Source: Sphingomonas faeni
GTDB lineage: Bacteria > Pseudomonadota > Alphaproteobacteria > Sphingomonadales > Sphingomonadaceae
Length of the DNA stretch: 64,000 bases
Direction: 5' to 3'
Assembly (NCBI RefSeq): GCF_024273235.1
Contig: NZ_JANBVH010000005.1
Coordinates: forward strand, 1 to 64,000
Shown one piece after another: positions 8,341 through 17,070 of the stretch. Every line of letters begins with the position of its first letter. Within the stretch, counting starts at the first letter, position 1. The notes under the pieces were generated by a model. The model was not told the origin of the DNA. It saw nothing but the letters and a program-made list of their open reading frames with translations, and made no database searches. A program made the position numbers and the translations under genes.

Positions 8341-9645
8341 ATGGCCGTCGCGTATCAGTCCCATCCCGAGATCGCCGATGCGTTGGCGATGAAGCGACGG
8401 GGCCTGACGCTCGCGCTGCTGACCTTCACCTATTTCTTCAGTTACATGGACCGTCAGATCCTCGCGATCCTGCTCGAGCGGATCAAGGCGGACTTGCTCC
8501 TGACCGATACGCAGCTCGGGTTGCTGTCCGGACTGGTGTTCGCGATCTTCTATGCGACGCTCGGTATTCCGGTCGCGCGGCTGGCGGATCGGACCAGCCG
8601 CCGCAACATCATCGCCGCCAGCCTGACGATCTGGAGCGCGATGACCGCGCTGTGCGGGCTCGCGCAGAATTTCACGCAGTTGATGCTGTTCCGGATCGGC
8701 GTCGGCATCGGCGAGGCGGGGTCGAGCCCGCCCAGCCATTCGATCATCGCCGATCTCTATCCGCCCGAGAAGCGCGCCAGCGCGATGGCGGTGTATTCGC
8801 TCGGCGTGGTGCTCGGTGCGGGCTTCGGCACGCTGATCGGCGGCGTGGTCGCGCACTCGTACGGCTGGCGGATCGCGATGATGACGGTCGGCCTGCCGGG
8901 AATCGCGCTCGCGGTGCTCGTGCGCCTGTTCATGGTCGAGCCTCGCCGTGGCCTGTCCGATGCCGCCCGCGCGACCGAGGTGAAGCCGATGCCGAGCGTC
9001 GCGCAAGGCTTCGCATCGATGTGGGCGAGCGCGCCGGCGCGGCATCTGGTGGTTGGCGTCACGCTCACCTCGATGATCGGCTATGCGCTGACCGGCTGGG
9101 GGCCGAGCTACATGCAGCGCTCGCTTGGCGTGTCGATGCTCGATATCTCGCGCTATGTCGCGTTGCCGGGGGCATTGTTCGGCGCGGTCTCGGCGCTTGC
9201 TGGCGGCAAGATCGCGGACGTGCTCGCGAAGCGCCACGGGCTGCATGTCCAGGCCTGGGTCGTGCTGGGGATGAAGGGGCTATCGCTGCCGTTCGCGCTG
9301 GCCTTCTACCTGATCGACGCGCCGGCGATCGCGATCGGGAGCTATTTCGTCTCGCTGATCTTCGCCAATTCGTATCTCGGGCCGAGCTTCGCGCTGATCC
9401 AGCATCTCGCGCCGTTGCAGATCCGCGCGATGTGGGCGGCGATCACGTTGCTGGTGATCAACCTGGTCGGGCTCGGGCTCGGGCCGACGCTGGTGGGGTG
9501 GCTGAGCGATCTGTTGAAGCCGGGCTTTGGCGAGGATTCGCTGCGGTATGCGCTGGTGATCATCGTGCTGATGACGCCGTGGGCGCTGTTCCATTACTGG
9601 CGCGCGGGGGTTCTGCTGAAGCGGGCGGAGGATGCGGCGCTCTGA
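8341..9645 (+). CDS. MFS transporter, spinster-like family
   Basis: 434 aa with about 12 hydrophobic segments. The first helix, TYFFSYMDRQILAILLE, and the following LGLLSGLVFAIFYATLGIPV are characteristic of spinster-type major facilitator proteins common in sphingomonads. The MFS loop 2-3 motif appears as ARLADRTSRRNII. Predicted inner-membrane secondary transporter; substrate unknown. ATG at 8341 was preferred to a TTG six bases upstream because GAGGT at about 8329 is then correctly spaced. Stands alone on the plus strand, followed by a palindromic repeat. Confidence 0.9.
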   Translation: MAVAYQSHPEIADALAMKRRGLTLALLTFTYFFSYMDRQILAILLERIKADLLLTDTQLGLLSGLVFAIFYATLGIPVARLADRTSRRNIIAASLTIWSAMTALCGLAQNFTQLMLFRIGVGIGEAGSSPPSHSIIADLYPPEKRASAMAVYSLGVVLGAGFGTLIGGVVAHSYGWRIAMMTVGLPGIALAVLVRLFMVEPRRGLSDAARATEVKPMPSVAQGFASMWASAPARHLVVGVTLTSMIGYALTGWGPSYMQRSLGVSMLDISRYVALPGALFGAVSALAGGKIADVLAKRHGLHVQAWVVLGMKGLSLPFALAFYLIDAPAIAIGSYFVSLIFANSYLGPSFALIQHLAPLQIRAMWAAITLLVINLVGLGLGPTLVGWLSDLLKPGFGEDSLRYALVIIVLMTPWALFHYWRAGVLLKRAEDAAL

Positions 9646-9662
9646 TAGCCCCCGCTACGGCC

Positions 9663-9754
9663 GTCATCCCCGCGCAGGCGGGGATCCAGACGCTCGGACG
9701 ACAATGTCGCCGCACCGTCAGCCGGTAGGGTTTCCCGCCTCCGCGGGAATGACG
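9663..9754. repeat. Palindromic repeat, GTCATCCCCGCG type
   Basis: Arms GTCATCCCCGCGCAGGCGGG and CCCGCCTCCGCGGGAATGAC, imperfect complements around about 50 nt. A related copy is at 44127-44220. It sits between the convergent MFS and STAS-like genes. Confidence 0.8.
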
Positions 9755-9794
9755 AAGGGGGGGGCGATGATCGGTTTTTCATCGTGGAGGCCCG

Positions 9795-10175
9795 TCAGGG
9801 TGCGCCGGTCGGCACCCCTTCCAGCATCCAAGCGAGCGCCGTCGCCCGGTCGTCGAACACCGCCATGTCGTCGCGCACCGACGCGATCCGTTTGACCTGT
9901 AACCGCGCGAGCTTGCCGTCGGTATACAGCGCCACCTTGCGCGACTTCAGCGGCATAGACACCGCGACGCGTTGCAGCATCGCGATCACCTCCTGCGGCT
10001 GGATCGCGGACTTCGAGAAATTGCAGAGCAGCATGTGGCGCTTGCCCGTCGCCAGCACGCGCCGTCCCTCGCGCTCCAGATCGCGCAGGAAGTCCTCGAC
10101 ATGCTCGATGGTCCAGAAGCCGGACGCGTCGACCTCGATAATCCCCGTCGCCAGATCGGTCGTGATGGTGTGCAT
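9795..10175 (-). CDS. STAS/SpoIIAA-like protein
   Basis: 126 aa cytosolic alpha/beta protein with no signal peptide. Alternating strands and helices (GIIEVDASGFWTIEHVEDFL, then KRHMLLCNFSKSAI, then RKVALYTDGKLARLQ) resemble the SpoIIAA-like STAS fold that many sphingomonads encode as stand-alone 120-130-aa proteins. No phosphorylatable Ser in an anti-sigma-antagonist DSSG context is evident, so calling it an anti-anti-sigma factor would be over-reading. A GGAAC-N15-CGTT motif lies upstream (10216-10239), suggesting control by the general stress sigma factor. Function unknown. Confidence 0.7.
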   Translation of the reverse strand: MHTITTDLATGIIEVDASGFWTIEHVEDFLRDLEREGRRVLATGKRHMLLCNFSKSAIQPQEVIAMLQRVAVSMPLKSRKVALYTDGKLARLQVKRIASVRDDMAVFDDRATALAWMLEGVPTGAP

Positions 10176-10215
10176 GCCGCCTCCGTGGAGGCGCTGGGAT
10201 CAGCCGTCAGCGGTT

Positions 10216-10239
10216 AACGCGGCGTAACCAAACCGTTCC
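10216..10239 (-). promoter_or_regulatory. Candidate EcfG-type stress promoter for STAS-like gene
   Basis: Minus strand reads GGAAC (10239-10235), 15 nt, CGTT (10219-10216), about 40 bp before the ATG at 10175. The alphaproteobacterial EcfG consensus is GGAAC-N16/17-CGTT, so spacing is one short. The -10 side overlaps a GGTTA-N8-TAACC palindrome (10212-10229). Confidence 0.5.
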
Positions 10240-10272
10240 GGCTGCGAACGTCGACCAGTCCGGGCAGAACGG

Positions 10273-11517
10273 TCAGGCCTTCGCCATCCGATCGTCGAAC
10301 AGGCCGTACATCAGCGTCGAGGCATACATCGCGATCGCCCGTTCGCGCGGCATCGTCGACGCCCATTTCCGCATGTCGAACGCCGCGTTCTGGAGCGCCA
10401 TCAGCGCCTGCGCCGCGATCAGTGCATCGACCGCGCGGATCGAGCCTTCGCCGATGCCGTCCATCATCATGCCGGCGTAGCGCCGCGCGATGCCGTTCGA
10501 GCGATCGACCATGGCGTTGCGCACGCCGACCGGCAGGCCGCTCAGCGCCGTGGTGCGCAGCAGCGGCCCACGCTCGGCGAACTGCACGTCGAGCAAGGTC
10601 GCGACGGTGCTCGACAGCTTGTGCCAGTAGCTCCCGCCCTCGGCCTCGCCGCGGCTCTGCGCATCGGCGATCGTGTCGAAGCTGCGACGATAGCAGGCGA
10701 TGACGAGATCGTCCTTCGCATCGAGATGGTGGTAGAAGCTGCCCTTGGTGACGTTCAGCTCGGACGCGATCTTCTGCACCGACGCGCCGCGATAGCCGAG
10801 CTCGTTGATCAGGCGCGTAGCGGCCAGCAGGAACGCCTCGCGCCCCGGCTCCGCCTCGTCGTGGCTCAGATCTAGAAGGGTGGGGGACCAGCGCGCATCC
10901 TTGCCGGCGATGCCGTGCGCGAACACGTCCATCAGCCGTTCCTCGACGCGACCATATTGATCGGGCTCGTACCGGGTCAGCCAGATCGGCAGCCAGAACG
11001 TGTTCTCCAGCAGCACGTGCGCGCGTGCGCCGTTGAGATCGGTCTGCGCACGCGAGGAGGTCGGCCCCCACAACAGGCGCGTCCGGCGGAACACTTCACG
11101 CCAGCCCGCCATCAGCCGGCCACGCATCGGCTCCTCGGTCGCGCGCAGATCGGAGAGGACCGCGAACGCCTTCTCCTCGCCGCGCTGGATGCGGGCGAGC
11201 CGATCCATGTTGAGCGCGAGATAGCGTCGTACGCGCTCCTCCGGCGTCGCTTCCTCCATCGCGATGTCGAGCATCGCGATCAGCGATTCGAGCGTGTTCT
11301 CGAACGCGGCGGCGGCAAGGTCTTCCTTGCGCTTGAAATAATAGGTAACGCTGGTCGTATTGAGCCCGACGCGCCGCGCCACGTCCGCGAACGTCATGCC
11401 CTTGGCACTCTGTTCGTTGATCGCTTCTGCCGCCGCGGCGAGGATCGCGTCACGCTTCGCACGGAAGCGCTTGGTCCCCTGTTCGCTCTCGTCGCTGGCC
11501 TCTGCCGGAACCTTCAT
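10273..11517 (-). CDS. Tandem TetR-type transcriptional regulator (two DNA-binding domains)
   Basis: 414 aa, about twice the usual TetR length. N-terminal half: a TetR_N helix-turn-helix (MTFADVARRVGLNTTSVTYYF, residues about 40-62) plus a helical ligand domain. Second half: another complete TetR_N (ASVQKIASELNVTKGSFYHHL, about 245-267) plus a second helical domain. It looks like two fused TetR monomers, i.e. a built-in dimer, or a protein able to read two half-sites. It is divergent from the acyl-CoA dehydrogenase, so it probably regulates that cluster and itself from the shared 156-bp region (11518-11673). Ligand is likely an acyl-CoA or acid (inference). Confidence 0.88.
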   Translation of the reverse strand: MKVPAEASDESEQGTKRFRAKRDAILAAAAEAINEQSAKGMTFADVARRVGLNTTSVTYYFKRKEDLAAAAFENTLESLIAMLDIAMEEATPEERVRRYLALNMDRLARIQRGEEKAFAVLSDLRATEEPMRGRLMAGWREVFRRTRLLWGPTSSRAQTDLNGARAHVLLENTFWLPIWLTRYEPDQYGRVEERLMDVFAHGIAGKDARWSPTLLDLSHDEAEPGREAFLLAATRLINELGYRGASVQKIASELNVTKGSFYHHLDAKDDLVIACYRRSFDTIADAQSRGEAEGGSYWHKLSSTVATLLDVQFAERGPLLRTTALSGLPVGVRNAMVDRSNGIARRYAGMMMDGIGEGSIRAVDALIAAQALMALQNAAFDMRKWASTMPRERAIAMYASTLMYGLFDDRMAKA

Positions 11518-11673
11518 CGAAACACCCTAACAGCTTCGATTTGAAGATACAGTGCTTTTTAGGCGCTTTCAGGGCGGACTTGAAAACATGCTTTGCGGGG
11601 CTCTTCACACGCTTTACCGAATGTGCGGTATGGTCTAACCAGCCTCCAAAGCGACGACGAACGGAGAGCCCGC

Positions 11674-12957
11674 ATGGATTTTACGCTGAGCGAACGAGAG
11701 ACGTATTTCCGGGATCGGGTCCGCGATTTCATCGACCAGAATATCCGCCCGCGTCAGGCCGATTATGACCAGCAGGCGCATGAGGGCGAGCGCTGGAAGG
11801 TGATTCCGGTGATCGAGGAGATGAAGGAGAAGGCCAAGGCCGCGGGCCTCTGGAATTTCTTCATGCCACCGCATTCGGGCCAGACCCATGTCGATGATTC
11901 GTTCGAGTTCGAAGGCACCCAGCTCACCAATCTCGAATATGCGTTATGCGCGGAGGAGATGGGGAAGATCAGCTGGGCGAGCGAGTGCTTCAACTGTTCC
12001 GCGCCCGATACCGGCAACATGGAGGTATTCCACCGCTATGGCACGCGCGAGCAGAAGGACCGGTGGCTCGGGCCGCTGATGCGCGGCGAGATTCGTTCGG
12101 CGTTCCTGATGACCGAGCCAGCGGTGGCGTCGTCGGATGCGACCAACATCGAGACGTCGATGGTGCGTGATGGTGATCACTACGTCATCAACGGCACCAA
12201 ATGGTGGTCGTCGGGCGTCGGCGATCCGCGCTGCAAGATCGCCATCGTCATGGGCAAGACGTCGTTCGAGGGCTCGCGGCACCAGCAGCAGAGCCAGATC
12301 CTCGTACCGATGGACACGCCCGGCGTGACGATCAAGCGGATGCTGTCGGTGTATGGCTATGACCATGCGCCGCACGGGCATGGCGAGGTGGTGCTGGAGA
12401 ATGTCCGCGTGCCGGTCGAGAACGTGCTGCTCGGCGAAGGGCGCGGGTTCGAGATCGCGCAGGGGCGGCTCGGGCCGGGGCGTATCCATCACTGCATGCG
12501 GACGATCGGCGTGGCCGAGACCGCGATCGAGGCGATGGCGCGGCGGCTGCTCGACCGCGTCGCGTTCGGCAAGCGGATCGCCGACTTCTCGGTGTGGGAA
12601 GAGCGGATCGCGACGGCGCGGATCGACATCGAGATGACTCGTTTGCTCTGCCTCAAGGCGGCGGACATGATGGACAAGGCGGGGAACAAGTCCGCGCAGA
12701 TAGAGATCTCGATGATCAAGGTCGCCGCGCCGAACATGGCGCTGCGGATTTTGGACGATGCGATCCAGGCGCATGGCGGCGGGGGTGTATCGGGCGACTT
12801 CCGGCTCGCGCATGACTGGGCGGCGATGCGGACTCTCCGGTTCGCGGATGGGCCGGACGAGGTCCACAACCGCTCGATCGCACGCAACGAGTTCGGGAAA
12901 TATGGGGACTTCCGAAAGGGTGGCGTGTCGAGCGGGGATGTCGGGGTGAGCCGGTAA
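11674..12957 (+). CDS. Acyl-CoA dehydrogenase, ACAD10/ACAD11-like
   Basis: 427 aa flavoprotein of the acyl-CoA dehydrogenase superfamily. Full N-terminal helical, beta and C-terminal domains are present. Motifs [45 protein letters not shown] and [11 protein letters not shown] match the dehydrogenase domain of eukaryotic ACAD10/ACAD11 and the bacterial LvaC-like group rather than classical beta-oxidation enzymes. In that group the enzyme acts with a kinase on 4-hydroxyacyl-CoA. The separate kinase gene at 14245 fits this. Start ATG 11674 (MDFTLSER) after GGAGAG; a longer frame lacks homology. First gene of a plus-strand cluster, divergent from the tandem TetR. Confidence 0.92.
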   Translation: MDFTLSERETYFRDRVRDFIDQNIRPRQADYDQQAHEGERWKVIPVIEEMKEKAKAAGLWNFFMPPHSGQTHVDDSFEFEGTQLTNLEYALCAEEMGKISWASECFNCSAPDTGNMEVFHRYGTREQKDRWLGPLMRGEIRSAFLMTEPAVASSDATNIETSMVRDGDHYVINGTKWWSSGVGDPRCKIAIVMGKTSFEGSRHQQQSQILVPMDTPGVTIKRMLSVYGYDHAPHGHGEVVLENVRVPVENVLLGEGRGFEIAQGRLGPGRIHHCMRTIGVAETAIEAMARRLLDRVAFGKRIADFSVWEERIATARIDIEMTRLLCLKAADMMDKAGNKSAQIEISMIKVAAPNMALRILDDAIQAHGGGGVSGDFRLAHDWAAMRTLRFADGPDEVHNRSIARNEFGKYGDFRKGGVSSGDVGVSR

Positions 12958-12966
12958 ACCCACTCC

Positions 12967-12997
12967 CCGTTCGTTCGCTCTGAGCGAAGTCGAAGGA
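12967..12997. repeat. Half copy of CGTTCG...GTCGAAGGAC repeat
   Basis: CGTTCGTTCGCTCTGAGCGA then AGTCGAAGGAC: one arm of the element seen complete at 19731-19801. It directly precedes the next palindromic element (13010-13091). Confidence 0.65.
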
Positions 12998-13009
12998 CGC
13001 CCCCCGCCC

Positions 13010-13091
13010 GTCATCCCAGCGAAAGCTGGGATCTCCCCATTCGGGTCGCAGCGCCCGCCAACCGGGATACCCCAGCTTTCGCTGGGGCGAC
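13010..13091. repeat. Palindromic repeat, GTCATCCCAGCGAAAGCTGGG type
   Basis: Arms GTCATCCCAGCGAAAGCTGG and CCAGCTTTCGCTGGGGCGAC around a spacer of about 35 nt; each arm is itself a small hairpin (CCAGCGAAAGCTGG). Second copy at 25846-25924. It lies between the dehydrogenase and the alcohol dehydrogenase. Confidence 0.85.
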
Positions 13092-13165
13092 GGATTTGGT
13101 GGGGGCGGACCTCGGAATGACGGGCTGGGTGGAGCGCCCTAACCACAAAGATACGAAAGGCAGAC

Positions 13166-14248
13166 ATGAAAGCCGCAGTCCTTTTCGAAGCCAACACCCC
13201 GCTCAGCATCGAGGACGTCACCGTCTCGAAGCCGACGGCCCATGAGGTCCTGATCCGCACGATGGCGGTCGGCGTGTGCCGGTCAGATTTGCATTTCGTC
13301 GACGGCGCCTATCCGCACGCGATGCCGACGATCCCGGGGCACGAGGCCTGCGGCGTGGTCGAGGCGGTCGGCAACGAAGTGCGCGGCGTGAAGGTCGGCG
13401 ACCATGTCGTGACCTGTCTCTCGGCGTTCTGCGGCCAGTGCGAGTTCTGCGTCACCGGCCGGATGTCGCTGTGCATCGACGCCAGCGTGCGCCGTCCGAA
13501 GGGCGCCGCGCCGCGCCTCATGCTCGGCGACCGCCCGATCGCGCAGATGCTCAACCTCAGCGCCTATGCCGAGATGATGCTGGTCCACGAACACGCTTGC
13601 GTCGCGATCGACCGCGACATGCCGATGGACCGCGCGGCGTTGCTCGGCTGCGCGATCACGACCGGGGCGGGGGCGGTGTTCAACACTACGGATGTGACGC
13701 CGGGCGAGACGGTCTGCGTGGTCGGTTGTGGCGGCATCGGCCTTGCGGCGGTCAACGCGGCGAAGATCGCGGGCGCGGGGAAGATCATCGCGCTCGATCC
13801 GGTGCCTGAAAAGCGCGCAATGGCTGAGAAGCTCGGCGCAACGCATAGCATCGATGCGCTGTCCGATACCGCCGCCGATCAGGTTGTCGAAATCACCAAG
13901 GGCGGCGTCCACCATGCGATCGAAGCCGTTGGGCGGACGCAATCGGCGGCGACGGCGGTGAAGGTGTTGCGACGTGGCGGCACCGCGACGATCCTCGGGA
14001 TGATGCCGCTCGGCGAGGAGGTCGGGCTGTCGGCGATGGACCTGCTGTCGGGCAAGCGGTTGCAGGGCGGCTTCATGGGGTCGAACCGCTTCCCGGTCGA
14101 CATCCCGCGACTGGTCGACTTCTACATGCGGGGGCTGCTCGATCTCGACACGATTATCGCGGACCGGATGCCGCTGGAGCGGATCAACGATGCGTTCGAC
14201 GAACTGCGGCGCGGGGACACGACCCGTAGCGTGATCACCTTCTCGTGA
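13166..14248 (+). CDS. Zn-dependent alcohol dehydrogenase, MDR family
   Basis: 360 aa medium-chain dehydrogenase that oxidises an alcohol with NAD+. Catalytic zinc ligands: Cys in GVCRSDLHF (about 38), His-Glu in PGHEACG (about 61-62). The structural-zinc loop has four Cys (CGQCEFCVTGRMSLC). Rossmann motif GCGGIGLAAV (about 190) is followed by the Asp of IALDP, favouring NAD(H). Length and the CITTGAGAV-like segment place it with class III-type ADHs. Stop overlaps the next start as GTGA (14245-14248). Its place between the ACAD10/11-like dehydrogenase and kinase suggests it handles a hydroxyl or aldehyde intermediate of the same pathway. Confidence 0.9.
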   Translation: MKAAVLFEANTPLSIEDVTVSKPTAHEVLIRTMAVGVCRSDLHFVDGAYPHAMPTIPGHEACGVVEAVGNEVRGVKVGDHVVTCLSAFCGQCEFCVTGRMSLCIDASVRRPKGAAPRLMLGDRPIAQMLNLSAYAEMMLVHEHACVAIDRDMPMDRAALLGCAITTGAGAVFNTTDVTPGETVCVVGCGGIGLAAVNAAKIAGAGKIIALDPVPEKRAMAEKLGATHSIDALSDTAADQVVEITKGGVHHAIEAVGRTQSAATAVKVLRRGGTATILGMMPLGEEVGLSAMDLLSGKRLQGGFMGSNRFPVDIPRLVDFYMRGLLDLDTIIADRMPLERINDAFDELRRGDTTRSVITFS

Positions 14249-15312
14249 CGAGCGACGCAGCCACCAGCATGGTCGGCACGATCGCCGTCGGGGACAAGGA
14301 CCGCCTCGACCTCGACACGCTCGACGCGTGGATGACCGCCAACGTGCCGGGCTATGCCGGGCCGCTCACCTACGCGAAGTTCGCGGGCGGGCAGTCGAAC
14401 CCGACCTACCGGCTCGATACGCCGGAACGCGCCTATGTCCTGCGGCGGAAACCGTTCGGCCCGATCCTGCCGAGCGCGCACGCCGTCGATCGCGAATATC
14501 GGGTGATAGCCGGGCTGCATCCGACCGGCTTTCCCGTGCCGCGTCCCTACGGCCTTTGCGAGGACGCGGACGTCATTGGTTCCGCGTTCTACGTGATGGA
14601 AATGGTCGAGGGCCGGACGATCTGGGACGGCGCGATGCCCGGCGCGACACCGGCCGAGCGCACCGCGCACTACGAGGCGATGGTCGATACGCTCGCCGAG
14701 CTCCACAACACCGATTACGCGGCGGCGGGGCTCGGGGAGTACGGCAGGCCCGGCAATTATTTCGAGCGCCAGGTCGGTCGCTGGACCAAGCAATACCGTG
14801 CCGCCGAGACCGAGCACATGGAGTCGGTCGAGCGGCTGATCGAGTGGCTGCCGCGGACGCTCCCCGAGCAGACGCGGACGTCGATCGTCCACGGCGACTA
14901 CCGCATCGACAACATGATCTTCGCGCCGTCTGAGCCGAAGGTCATTGCCGTCCTCGATTGGGAATTGTCGACGCTCGGTGATCCGCTTGCGGATTTTTCG
15001 TATCTGCTGATGAACTGGGTGACTGAGCCTGAGGGACGCTCCGGCGTGCTCGGCATGACCGGGCCGGAGACGGGGATCCCGACGATCGAGCAGGTCGTGG
15101 AGCGCTATTGCGCCGCGACGGGGCGCGACGGGGTGCCCGACCTCAACTGGTATTTCGCCTACAACCTCTTCCGCCTGACCGGGATCGTCCAGGGCATCAA
15201 GAAGCGGATCGTCGATGGCACCGCGTCGAGCGCGCAGGCGGAGAAGACGGTCGCGAAGATCCACGGGCTGGCGGATGCGGCGTGGGGGTTCGCGGTGAAG
15301 GCGGGGGCTTAG
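14245..15312 (+). CDS. APH-fold kinase, ACAD10/ACAD11 kinase-domain-like (LvaA type)
   Basis: 355 aa from a GTG overlapping the ADH stop. Aminoglycoside-phosphotransferase fold: glycine loop FAGGQSNPTYRL, VLRRKPFGPILPSAHAVDRE, the kinase catalytic loop VHGDYRIDNM with Asp and Asn, and the metal-binding Asp of VLDWELSTLGDPLAD. These blocks correspond closely to the N-terminal kinase domain of human ACAD11/ACAD10, and the bacterial kinase LvaA (4-hydroxyvaleryl-CoA phosphorylation) belongs to the same family. Predicted to phosphorylate the 4-hydroxyl of an acyl-CoA so that the neighbouring dehydrogenase-family enzyme can process it. Not an antibiotic-resistance enzyme on this evidence. Confidence 0.9.
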   Translation: MTSDAATSMVGTIAVGDKDRLDLDTLDAWMTANVPGYAGPLTYAKFAGGQSNPTYRLDTPERAYVLRRKPFGPILPSAHAVDREYRVIAGLHPTGFPVPRPYGLCEDADVIGSAFYVMEMVEGRTIWDGAMPGATPAERTAHYEAMVDTLAELHNTDYAAAGLGEYGRPGNYFERQVGRWTKQYRAAETEHMESVERLIEWLPRTLPEQTRTSIVHGDYRIDNMIFAPSEPKVIAVLDWELSTLGDPLADFSYLLMNWVTEPEGRSGVLGMTGPETGIPTIEQVVERYCAATGRDGVPDLNWYFAYNLFRLTGIVQGIKKRIVDGTASSAQAEKTVAKIHGLADAAWGFAVKAGA

Positions 15313-15316
15313 TTCA

Positions 15317-15426
15317 TCCCCCTCCCGCTTGCGGGAGGGGCTAGGGGTGGGCTCGCGCTCGCCACATCGTACGCCGTTTGCGGAGGCCGGGCGCCCACCC
15401 CCGGCCCCTCCCGCATGCGGGAGGGG
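15317..15426. repeat. Palindromic repeat, CCCCTCCCGCTTGCGGGAGGGG type
   Basis: Two small hairpins (CCTCCCGCTTGCGGGAGG and CCTCCCGCATGCGGGAGG) form the ends, with complementary GGGGTGGG / CCCACCCC inside. Same family at 18951-19054, 36102-36208, 36563-36602 and, within carA, 37796-37938. It supplies most of the spacer between the kinase and the SDR genes. Confidence 0.85.
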
Positions 15427-15436
15427 AGAAGCAGGA

Positions 15437-16201
15437 ATGTCGCAGTTCGACCTGACGGGACAAGTCGCCATTGTCACCGGATCGTCACGCGGGATCGGCC
15501 TCGCCTCCGCGCGCGAACTCGCCGAGCACGGCGCGAAGATCGTCATCTCCAGTCGCAAGCAGGACGCCTGCGATAGCGTCGCGGCGGAACTCAATGCCAG
15601 ACACGGAGACGGCACCGCGATCGCCGTCGCCGCCAACATCTCCGACAAGGCTGGGCTTCAGCATCTGGTAGACGAGACCCGCGCGGCGTTCGGCCGCATC
15701 GACGTCCTCGTCTGCAACGCCGCCTCGAACCCCTATTACGGACCGCAGGCCGGCATCGCCGACGACCAGTTCCGCAAGATCCTCGACAACAACATCGTCT
15801 CCAACCACTGGCTGATCCAGATGGTCGCGCCCGAGATGCTGGAGCGCCGCAACGGCAGCATCATCATCATCTCGTCGATCGGCGGCCTGCGCGGCTCGCC
15901 CGTGATCGGCGCGTATTGCATCAGCAAGGCCGCTGACATGCAGCTCGCGCGCAACCTCGCCGTCGAGTTCGGGCCGTCCAACGTCCGCGTGAACTGCATC
16001 GCGCCCGGCCTGATCAAGACCGACTTCGCGCGGGCGCTGTGGGAGGACCCGGACCGGATCGAGGCGGCGAACACGCGCGTCCCGCTCCGCCGGATCGGCG
16101 AGCCCGAGGAGATCGCCGGCGCGGTCGTCTTCCTCGCCTCGCAGGCCAGCGCCTTCATGACCGGCCAGACGATGGTCATCGACGGCGGCGTCACGATTTA
16201 A
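15437..16201 (+). CDS. Short-chain dehydrogenase/reductase
   Basis: 254 aa classical SDR. TGSSRGIG cofactor motif, then ISSRKQDAC where Arg favours NADP; CNAASNPYYG replaces the usual NNAG; catalytic Ser in IISSIGG; YCISKAAD provides Tyr and Lys; MVIDGGVTI ends the fold. The PYYG sequence after the NAA motif is typical of the DHRS4-like branch of SDRs. ATG 15437 follows GCAGGA. Same strand and direction as the ACAD/kinase cluster and 16 bp before the next SDR; it may reoxidise the hydroxyacyl product or reduce a keto intermediate (inference). Confidence 0.88.
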   Translation: MSQFDLTGQVAIVTGSSRGIGLASARELAEHGAKIVISSRKQDACDSVAAELNARHGDGTAIAVAANISDKAGLQHLVDETRAAFGRIDVLVCNAASNPYYGPQAGIADDQFRKILDNNIVSNHWLIQMVAPEMLERRNGSIIIISSIGGLRGSPVIGAYCISKAADMQLARNLAVEFGPSNVRVNCIAPGLIKTDFARALWEDPDRIEAANTRVPLRRIGEPEEIAGAVVFLASQASAFMTGQTMVIDGGVTI

Positions 16202-16217
16202 CCGGGAGGACCATGCG

Positions 16218-17015
16218 ATGCGCTTTACCGACAAGTCGATCATCGTCACCGGCGCAGGGTCCGGCATAGGCCGTGCCGCCGCGCTCCTGTTCGCGAGCGA
16301 AGGGGGCAGGGTCATCGTCGCGGACAAGACGGAGGGCGCGGACGAAACCGCCCACCTGATCGCGCAAGCCGGCGGCACGGCCAAGGCGATCCGCATTGAC
16401 GCCGGGCTGGAGGACGACGTGATCCGCACGGTCGCGCTGGCCTGCGACAGCTTCGGCGGGCTCGACGTGATGTTCGCCAATGCGGGTATCTCGGGCGGCA
16501 TGGCGAACCTGTTCGACACCGACGTCGCGCTGATCACCGAGGTGCTGCGCGTCAACCTGATCGGTCCGTTCCTCGCGATCAAGCACGCCGCGCCGCGCAT
16601 CGCCGAACGGGGGAGGGGCGCGATCGTCCTTACCGCCAGCGTCGCCGGCATCCGTTCGGGTGCAGGGTCACCGGCGTATTCCGCGTCGAAGGCGGGCGTC
16701 ATCAACCTCGCCGCCGTCTCCGCGCAGCAACTCACCGGTTCGAACGTCCGCGTCAACGCGATCTGCCCCGGCCTGACCGAGACCGGCATGACCAAGCCCG
16801 TGTTCGACTACGCGCGCGAGGCGAACAAGATGGACCGCGTCGGCCGCCTCAATCCGCTCCACCGCGGCGCGCAGCCCGAGGAACTGGCGAAGGTCGCGCT
16901 GTTCCTCGCCTCCGACGACGCCAGCTACGTCAACGGCCAGGCGATTGCTGTCGACGGCGGCCTGTCGTCGAGCCACCCGGTGACACGGCAGGAATACGGC
17001 AAGACCGCCGCCTGA
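16218..17015 (+). CDS. Short-chain dehydrogenase/reductase
   Basis: 265 aa classical SDR: TGAGSGIG near residue 10, VADKTEGAD with Asp after beta-2 (NAD preference), ANAGISGG, catalytic Ser in VLTASVAG, YSASKAGV (Tyr and Lys), IAVDGGLSSSHP. Differs from the previous SDR in cofactor signature, so the pair may provide NADP- and NAD-dependent steps. A GGGAGG ribosome-binding site lies just upstream (about 16202-16208). Last gene of the putative acyl-CoA cluster 11674-17015. Confidence 0.88.
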   Translation: MRFTDKSIIVTGAGSGIGRAAALLFASEGGRVIVADKTEGADETAHLIAQAGGTAKAIRIDAGLEDDVIRTVALACDSFGGLDVMFANAGISGGMANLFDTDVALITEVLRVNLIGPFLAIKHAAPRIAERGRGAIVLTASVAGIRSGAGSPAYSASKAGVINLAAVSAQQLTGSNVRVNAICPGLTETGMTKPVFDYAREANKMDRVGRLNPLHRGAQPEELAKVALFLASDDASYVNGQAIAVDGGLSSSHPVTRQEYGKTAA

Positions 17016-17070
17016 CTTGCGGTTGTAACGGCAAAGCGACAGGATACGCGTGTAACAGGGAGTGTGCGTG

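Noticed and set aside
14245..15312. Aminoglycoside resistance phosphotransferase
   Set aside because: The APH fold is present, but the motifs match the ACAD10/11 and LvaA kinase branch, and the context is acyl-CoA metabolism.
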